Shown here: one piece after another, positions 57,028-64,000 of the stretch
How positions within the stretch are numbered: the first letter of the stretch is position 1
How the letters are laid out: every line of letters starts with the position of its first letter
From: Diphasiastrum complanatum
Taxonomy: Eukaryota > Streptophyta > Lycopodiopsida > Lycopodiales > Lycopodiaceae
NCBI GenBank assembly: GCA_029204225.1
Contig: CM055110.1
Location: 20,134,410 to 20,198,409, forward strand
DNA: 64,000 nucleotides
Direction of reading: 5' to 3'
Notes under the pieces: model-generated
What the model was told of the DNA's origin: nothing
What the model saw: the letters and a program-made list of their open reading frames with translations, nothing else
Databases searched by the model: none
Program-made: the position numbers and the translations under genes

Positions 57028-58340
57028 ATGACTTTGCAGAAGAAGACCATGTACTTTCAGTCTTTGCCACAAAAACTCATCGATTCTTTGGACTCTTCTT
57101 CTTCCACCTTCTTTTGGAAGATGTTCTCTAAAAACTCATGTATGCCAGCTCCTATTGCCATTGAATCGTGGATTGACTATGCTGCAAAACTTTATATAGT
57201 TGACTCTCCTTCCATCTCTCTCTCACCCCGACCTTCAGAATTCACCCTTTTCACTCCGTCCATGATTGAAAACGTCATAAAAAATGGCCAAAACCATAAA
57301 GCCATTGATGTTGACTCTCTAAGTATGAACTTTCTAAAACCTATCGCCCATATTGTTGCTCCATACATCTCCTATGTTTTTAACCAATCTGTTATTTTTG
57401 GCTTTCCCACACCTTGGTGTACTAACCTTTTGCACCCTATACTTAAGGCTGGTGATCCTCTGAATGTAGACAACTATCGTACTAGTATGATCAGCCACAC
57501 TATGGCTAAGCTCTACGGTTCGGTTATGCAATCTATCATCAGCGCTCATGCAGAGACAGAGGAGTTATATGCTATGGGACAAGCAGGTTTTAGAGCAGGC
57601 TACTCCACAGCAGACCAGATATTCATACTGAGATGTATCATTGAGGCAGCGAAGTTCAGGAAACAGAGAGTCTATTGCTGTTTTATGAACTTCCGCAAAG
57701 CATTTGATTCAGTTCTGCGACACTTGCTGCTCCAGCGTCTGGCATCCCTTGGTTTCTCACAAGAGATCATTGCTCCTATCATCACATTATATGAGAGAGT
57801 TTTGGCCAGATTTCGTGATGGAGATGGATGGTCTTCATATATTATGCAGATGATGTGGGTTTACTATCTAGTTCAGCTACATGACTTCAGCGACATCTGG
57901 ATGCTTTGTATACTTTCTATCAGGTATGGGGACTAATGGTGAACATTGGAAAGACTAAGGTTATGGTGTTTAACACCAACATGCAGCATATGAGAGACAC
58001 TATGTTCTATTCTGATGGACAGCCTCTAGAGATAGTACCATCTTACACATACCTGGGTGTTCTCTTTTCTGGCCCATTGCTTTCGTTTCGACCAGCTGCA
58101 TTGGCTAGGCTCCGCAAGGGGCGCTCTGCTCTTGTTCAGATGGAGAGGTTTTCCTCTACTTATTATGTGCACGATCCAGACACACAATGTCGCCTCTTTT
58201 CTTTGACTGTTTCTCCAGTGGCACTGTACTCAGCAGAGACATGGTGCCCAAGCTTATCTAGAGATACTTGGAGTGATATCTCGCGTTTACAGATTCACAT
58301 GGTTGCCTCATATAGAGCCAAAAGCAACCTGGGCACATAG
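57028..58340 (+). pseudogene. LINE copy 2 reverse transcriptase with internal deletion
   Basis: The frame 57028-57936 has the approach region (KAIDVDSLSMNFLKPI), VDNYRTSMISHTMAKLYGSV, MGQAGFRAGYSTADQIFILR, and VYCCFMNFRKAFDSVLRHLL, in which the catalytic FVDF has become FMNF. After ERVLARFRDGDG the segment that should hold the GCPLSP motif is missing, and sequence jumps in another frame to VFIYYADDVGLLSS (near 57835-57880), the catalytic YADD box. The thumb and C-terminal part follow: VNIGKTKVMVFNT, YTYLGVLFSG, ALYSAETWCPSLS. An internal deletion with frameshift and loss of the first catalytic Asp make it inactive. Confidence 0.85.
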
Positions 58341-58860
58341 CCATGCATACCCCTAAGTTCCCTATACATAGATTCACCTAGAATAGAGTCCTAAGCATGG
58401 ACCAACTATTCATAGAATTGCTATTGATAACTCTACACATGCATACACTGTCTCATACCTTGTCTAAACTCCATTTAGTGTGTTCTAGGGGTCACAAGGA
58501 TATTAGTTACTTTCGGGTCACATCCAGTATGGTGTGGCATAACTAACAGCTCGATTTACTGGAGTACCGTGTATCCAAGACTAGGAGTATTACTGAATCC
58601 TACTTACTGGCCATGGACATAACATTTTTCCCTTCTTAAACTGCTTCTATCCTTAGAAGCTTTCTAAACAGGAAAGAATAACAGGAACAATTCTTTTACC
58701 TTTAAATATCAACCTAGAAAATCATTATCCTTGGTCTAACTTTCACATCAAACAAGTACTCAGAGATAATCCTATTTTCCAAGTGATAAACTCTGCACTG
58801 GAGTACAACTCAGGTTTGAAAAGTACACTAAGCGATAAATTTTCCATCTGGGTTACATTC
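58341..58860. repeat. LTR-like repeat related to 24.1-24.7 kb
   Basis: Diverged similarity to the LTR before the primer-binding site at 24755 (shared landmarks: ACTGGA..G..CG, TATCC, TTCCCTTCTTAAACTGCTTCTATCC, ATCATTATCC, CAAGTACTCAGAGATA). No primer-binding site was found at its right. Confidence 0.5.
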
Positions 58861-61800
58861 ACCACAAGTTAGTAACATCACCTTCATGTAAAGCACTTAC
58901 ATGAAACACTGGGTGAAATAACCTAACTTAAGAGATTAAAGTTAAGGAAATAATAAAATAATTATAATTACAGTTTGAAATTATCCACAACTCTGACAGA
59001 TAATTCATAAACTTTCAAGTACAAATATCCTTAGAATCTAAATTCTAAGATATGATAATTCATTCAATTAGAATCTCTAGGAGAATCATTAAGATATAGA
59101 ATGATTAAAACTCAACTCTGAGTATCCCAGATACTCTTTTGAGTTAAATGCTCCTGTTTCTAGCACCAAATGCAAGAAAATAGCATTCATTCATCTTAAT
59201 AGACTTGTCTGTCTCCTATGATAACTGGAGATCCAATTCAAATGAAGGACTATACTCAAGCATCTGCAGACCATAAGTAGCAGAATAGTATTCACTAGAT
59301 AAATTAAATTCTCCACAAATAAAATTCTTATCTTGTGAGAATGTCTGTGAGATCCATAGGTTCTCAGTTAAAATATTGGAGTAGAGAGATTCAAAACACT
59401 GATTTAAATTCTTACTCAAATAATAGATCAAGAATTAATCATCACACTTAAGAATCATCACCATATCTTATAATCTTGTAACAATAATTAAGTATCTATT
59501 TATGATCCGTCAACCATTTAATATTTAGATTCATATGATTTGTCAATCATAATTTCCTAGAATCCAAAATCATACTTAATCATTTACAAAATACTGGAGT
59601 ATATGTCCAACATAACTCAGGAAAAGTAAGAGTCATTCCAAAATCTTTCCATTAAGAAAATGGATTTAGGAATACTTCCAAAACATGATTCTTTAACTGA
59701 AGTGCAAGATTCAAGTTCTATAAACAACTGGTAATTAAAGACTGAACGCATACCAAAATGACAATCATCTTCAACTACAAAACTTTAGATTACAATCTAA
59801 AATCAAATCTAGATATCCAAAGTCCTGCTGAATATCAATTCAGATATTATTCTTGGATTCATTATGATTTGTTATCCAATTAAGCTCTCTGGGATACAAT
59901 CACTAATAAGCTGAGTCTATTCCTTAACTAAGGAATACTCTATCCCAAGAATACTGTATCTCCAATGCACATAATTTCAACTGATGAACCAAATGATTCA
60001 CTAATCATGCATCTTACAAGCAATATAGATCAAAACCATCAGTTTCTGGTGAATCCACATCACACTGATCGTTTTACCAATTAACTTCATCCTGGAGTAA
60101 TAAACTACTCAAGTTAAATTGCCAATGATTCAGAAATCTCAAATGTCTAGGTGAAGAACTAATATAACACCACATTTAGATCCTTATCCAAATCATTTAT
60201 AAGTTAATCCATAAATCTTCCATACAAAGATTTGTTAACTCCGCAAGTATTTGTCAAAACAATACTTGATCATATGCTTATGTTCGCCGACTAGGTTAAG
60301 TGGCAGATTCCTCCAGAACCCACATATGTTACTCACATATCTCACTGAGATCTTGTAACTCTGCTACAAAATATTTTCTATTTCTCATGAGTAAATAACA
60401 TATCCGGAAAATCTCTGAGACAAATAAAATTCGCTCTCAGTAGTTTTCCAATTCAATTTCTTTTAATAACATAATTTCTTCCACTCAAACAACCCCTCTC
60501 CGATCCTAGTACTAAAACTAAGATTAGGTTGTTCAAATACAAAACTCTAAGACTTAATTTCTGATAAAACTTACTTCTATTCAATCAAAATGGAATTAGT
60601 AACTTTTGACCTTTTACTGTACTACTTATAGATAATGATTCAAATTCCAAACTTGTTCCAGATTGTCCACACAATCCTTAGAGAATTCCTCTTATTCGAA
60701 AAGTTCCAATAAGGCATCTTACTCTGAATCTATCCGAAATTACTTCCAGAAATAATCTCATTTCTATACCACAGCTGGTTCTTTTCCAAAAACTATGCAA
60801 ACACAGATTCCCCAATAGAAATTTATCCCACCACTTCACCCCTCCTTTTAAGAAAATTATCAATTTCAATAAAAGTTAACTGGAAAGATGATATATGAAA
60901 ATATCCAAACCCAAGAAAAGTCAGTAATAAGTGCTTCCACTAAAGGATTCACTTCATTACAAACAGGACTTCTCCTTCAAATATTTTCAATCTGAGTGAT
61001 AGAAGCTACTATTCCATCGAAATCCATTTATGTAACAGAGATATTCTAGTTTTAAAAATTTGAAACATTTTAACCTTAGAATTATCTGAATTCCAAGTCC
61101 ATTCCCACAAGTAGTAATTTATATGACATCAAAAGAATAACTTCATGCTGGAAAGAATCATATAAACAGTCTGATGTCTTATAAAAAATTATTAAAAAAA
61201 GTAAAGGATTAATTAAGAAAGCGAGAAATAGATTTGAGGGCCTCTGATTTTGTAAATAATGAGATACCACATTGGGATCTAGATTAAACCTCAAAAATTT
61301 CCCAAAATACCCCACATTTGACCGAATGGGTTTTTTTTTTCCCATATCGCGACTAGGTACTAAAACACACCATTGATCATCAGATCTTTACAATCCTAGA
61401 ATTTCCTTTCCAAAATTACTGATGTCCCATACCATCAGCTTTTCCTTCCAGAAAACCCTTTACCGCCTTATCTGATATTCTAGAGATCCATTGATCATCT
61501 AGCTGTCCTATAATCACTATACGATAATATCTCTTGTTCCCAAACACTGGAGAATCCATTTATTTGGATGACTAGCATGCCTATCAGATGGATACCACAA
61601 ATCCACATCTAATTATGTGACTTAAAGAAAAGAATTAACATGGTTCCACATTACATTCTGATCTTTTATGGTTAATGAATCAGCTTCAAATCCCCTACTG
61701 ATGCATCAAACCTAGGGACAAGCTTCTGTCAACTAACAGATCCAATGTAATCCACGTATCAGATTCCACTTCTAACATCACAATTAACATCCAAAACTGC

Positions 61801-64000
61801 GGATAACTCAATGGTTACAAAGATATCAGTTACGAATTCAACTGAATGAATTCTACCCAGGAATTAATAACCAGTATTAAGCAATTATTTACAGGGATTA
61901 CCAAAATCCTTACTGCGAAACACATTTTCCGATCACACTTACTACCTCTGATGTCCACTCTTCTTCCCTCCTTAGAATTTTCCGTTCCCTGAAAATCTAT
62001 TTCAGCTAAGGTACCAAGAAGACGTAACGACATTAGTAAATGTTTAAAAATTAATTACTGTAGGAAAAAGTCCAAAACAATTTCATTTTTGTCCTATACC
62101 TGGGCTAAATATCTGATATATCAAAAATCATTTACTAGTATGTGAAACAGTGCTAGTCTGATCTTTTGAATATAATTCACCATAGGATTTTACTGGAAAT
62201 AAATTCAGTTATGTAATTCCTATTATTACAAATTTTCCAATACAATTGGACTGTTTTTCTTTTTATTAACTAGTTTGACATTACTCCGTTAATATTGACA
62301 AAACCTATTTAAACATAGAATATGAAATTACATGAATGGAAATCCCACCAATAGGATTTCAGTAATTCTTGTACCGTATCCTGTCAGATTTACTGTCTAG
62401 ATAAAGAATACTATTGCCACTCATTCAATCTGGTCATTTCATATTGTTTGATGATTTTAATCAAATTTACCGAGTATCTTGCACAAACGTCCACTTGACT
62501 GATTTTTAGCGATCAACATCAATTAGAAAACTATCAGACAAGTAACTGATTTCAAATTTTTACTAAATTGAAATTCAACAAAAAAGGGAAAAATTCAAAT
62601 TTGAACTTTCAACCTGGGAGTTCCCAACTCCAAAAGTTAAAAGAATGACAGTGCAGTAAAACCTGTCGGCAATTTCATTGCGGTGCTCTTTTGTCAATTT
62701 TAACTTATCTATCACCGGGAAATTATTTAGACTTAGTGAAAACACTGTGACCAAGTCTGACTGATAAACTCAGTTTAATCAATTCACTAATCTAAACTGA
62801 TTCCATAGATAACGAAAAAATGACCGAACTTTTGATTTTTAACTCAATTTTTGCTTTATTTTACGTAATTCGAAAATTGACGAAAATACTGTTAGTACAA
62901 AAGGCAATCGAAATCGAAAACATGCAAAGCACACTACATCAGTCACAAACGTCATTACGGAATGTTTTACGTAAACTTCAGTTTTACAGAATTCTCAAAT
63001 CAATTGTAAATCCCTCATGCAAGTCAGAATCACTCTGAGAATCAACATGCAACTAATTCATGCAAGCACAGTACTACAAATTAGGGAAATGACTGGCATG
63101 CAATCAGTACAATTCCAAATTTTGCCAATTTTACTCACAAAACTGCAAAATTTCAAATGATCATAACTTTGGCTACAAGACACCAAATTGGGTGTAGTAA
63201 AGCTCAGTACAGAGGGAGACCAAGTGAACAAGATGCTTGCCACATCAGCCTGCCACCTAGGCTTCACACATGCGAGATAAGAGTGCCATAAAATCTGTAG
63301 TAGGGCGCATTTCCACAAGACAAAATCATGCAAAAACGTGCAAACACCCATCCTAGCCCAAAATTGATGCTACCAACAGTCTTAAACAATCAATTAGACT
63401 TCCATGAAGCATTCATACTGATCCTAAGATGCCGTATAGGCTGAGAATGAAGATTTCTTGATTTGTAGAAGTCAAAATAGCTTCAAACTTGATGGAGATG
63501 GTGCATAAGCCACCAGCCATCATTTTACAGGTCTGATAGCTTGTTGGGAAGGTTAAAAGGAATGTAAATAGTTCCAGAATGATCTCCTTATGGATTTGGA
63601 GAGATCCATCCCCCAAAAATCACCAAAAACAGTCATTCTTTGAACTTTTTTTACTTCCTACAAGTTCAATTGCTAGAATTCTTGGTTCTAACTTCAGAGA
63701 AAGCTTCAAAAGACGTTGGTCCACCTTTTTACAAGCTCTACATGGTGTTTTACAGCCACCTACTATCCAACTTTATGAAAAAACAAGAAAAAATGATGTT
63801 TTTTGACTATTTTCCGGTTTTTTCATCACAATAACGTAGAAATTCATGACCTACAACTCTTTCTCTAACACATGCAAACCAATTTACAGAATTATAATCA
63901 TCTAATTGGTCTGATCTTGCTGGATTTTGGTTCTTACTATCTATTTTGTGCCGAAAAGCATGAAAAACCAAGCAATTTTGACCAAAACATAGCCTAGATT
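58861..64000. other. AT-rich non-coding interval
   Basis: No coding homology, RNA gene or repeat tip recognised in 5.1 kb. The longest frames (61082-61345 (-), 63058-63351 (-)) lack motifs. The base texture is uniform and rich in short A/T-rich words such as GATTC, TTCCA and AATCAT, unlike the mosaic to the left. It may be the interior of a large non-coding element, but nothing in the window proves that. Confidence 0.4.

Larger units (their letters stand above)
55386..58340 (+). mobile_element. LINE copy 2, 5'-truncated
   Basis: The element starts inside ORF1, directly after the Gypsy inverted-repeat arm, in the manner of 5'-truncated LINE insertion. ORF1 C-terminus, endonuclease and RT follow in order and match copy 1. 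The best-preserved LINE in the window: endonuclease and RT frames of 346 and 302 codons remain open. The 3' end has no visible poly(A) and meets an LTR-like repeat at about 58341. Confidence 0.85.

Noticed and set aside
63058-63351. A 97-codon minus-strand frame near the right end
   Set aside because: No domain, no codon signal I can judge, and it lies in uniform AT-rich DNA.

Overview
This window looks like nuclear DNA of a land plant. It holds one recognisable, intron-rich host gene in about 64 kb, plant-type LTR and non-LTR retrotransposons, LTR elements primed by initiator tRNA-Met, a plant-style BED/hAT transposase with introns, and long GA, CT, CA and G tracts. The gene-poor, repeat-rich layout would suit a large seed-free plant genome such as a fern or lycophyte. 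That placement is inference; no sequence in the window fixes the species.

Layout. 1-8 kb: a decayed transposase fragment, a Gypsy gag/protease fossil (+), a Gypsy RT/RNase H fossil (-) and a piece of LTR. 8.2-11.4 kb: LINE copy 1 (ORF1, endonuclease, partial RT), cut off at a poly-T tract and a GC-rich palindromic block. 12.26-20.17 kb (-): the host gene, an ACT-domain Raf-like protein kinase of the STY8/STY17/STY46 type. Its 13 exons keep one reading frame with standard splice sites and intact catalytic motifs. 20.6-30.9 kb: mostly non-coding, with simple repeats, an LTR with primer-binding site, a cluster of palindromic tips and a hAT-like non-autonomous element (28187-28984). 30.9-34.8 kb: a multi-exon hAT transposase fossil, followed by a tip related to that element. 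35-46 kb: a small Copia RT fragment, a second copy of the LTR seen near 5 kb, LINE copy 3 and anonymous sequence. 46.2-55.4 kb: a nested LTR-retrotransposon cluster with two related LTRs, Copia integrase, Gypsy polyprotein, a second Gypsy in the opposite orientation and a large inverted duplication. 55.4-58.3 kb: LINE copy 2, 5'-truncated, with an RT carrying an internal deletion. 58.3-64 kb: AT-rich sequence without recognisable genes.

The main result of the hunt is a group of short inverted-tip elements (28.2, 34.8 and 46.5 kb). They share a CATAGTT tip, and two of them have 8-bp target duplications. Their subterminal DNA is built from a short, mostly palindromic word that differs from copy to copy but is changed together at several sites within a copy: GAATC/GATTC, GAAAC/GTTTC, or GGTACC. 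One copy sits inside an LTR whose sister LTR shows the empty site. A second set of palindromic tips lies at 27.3-28.1 kb. None of the mobile elements seen here looks intact.
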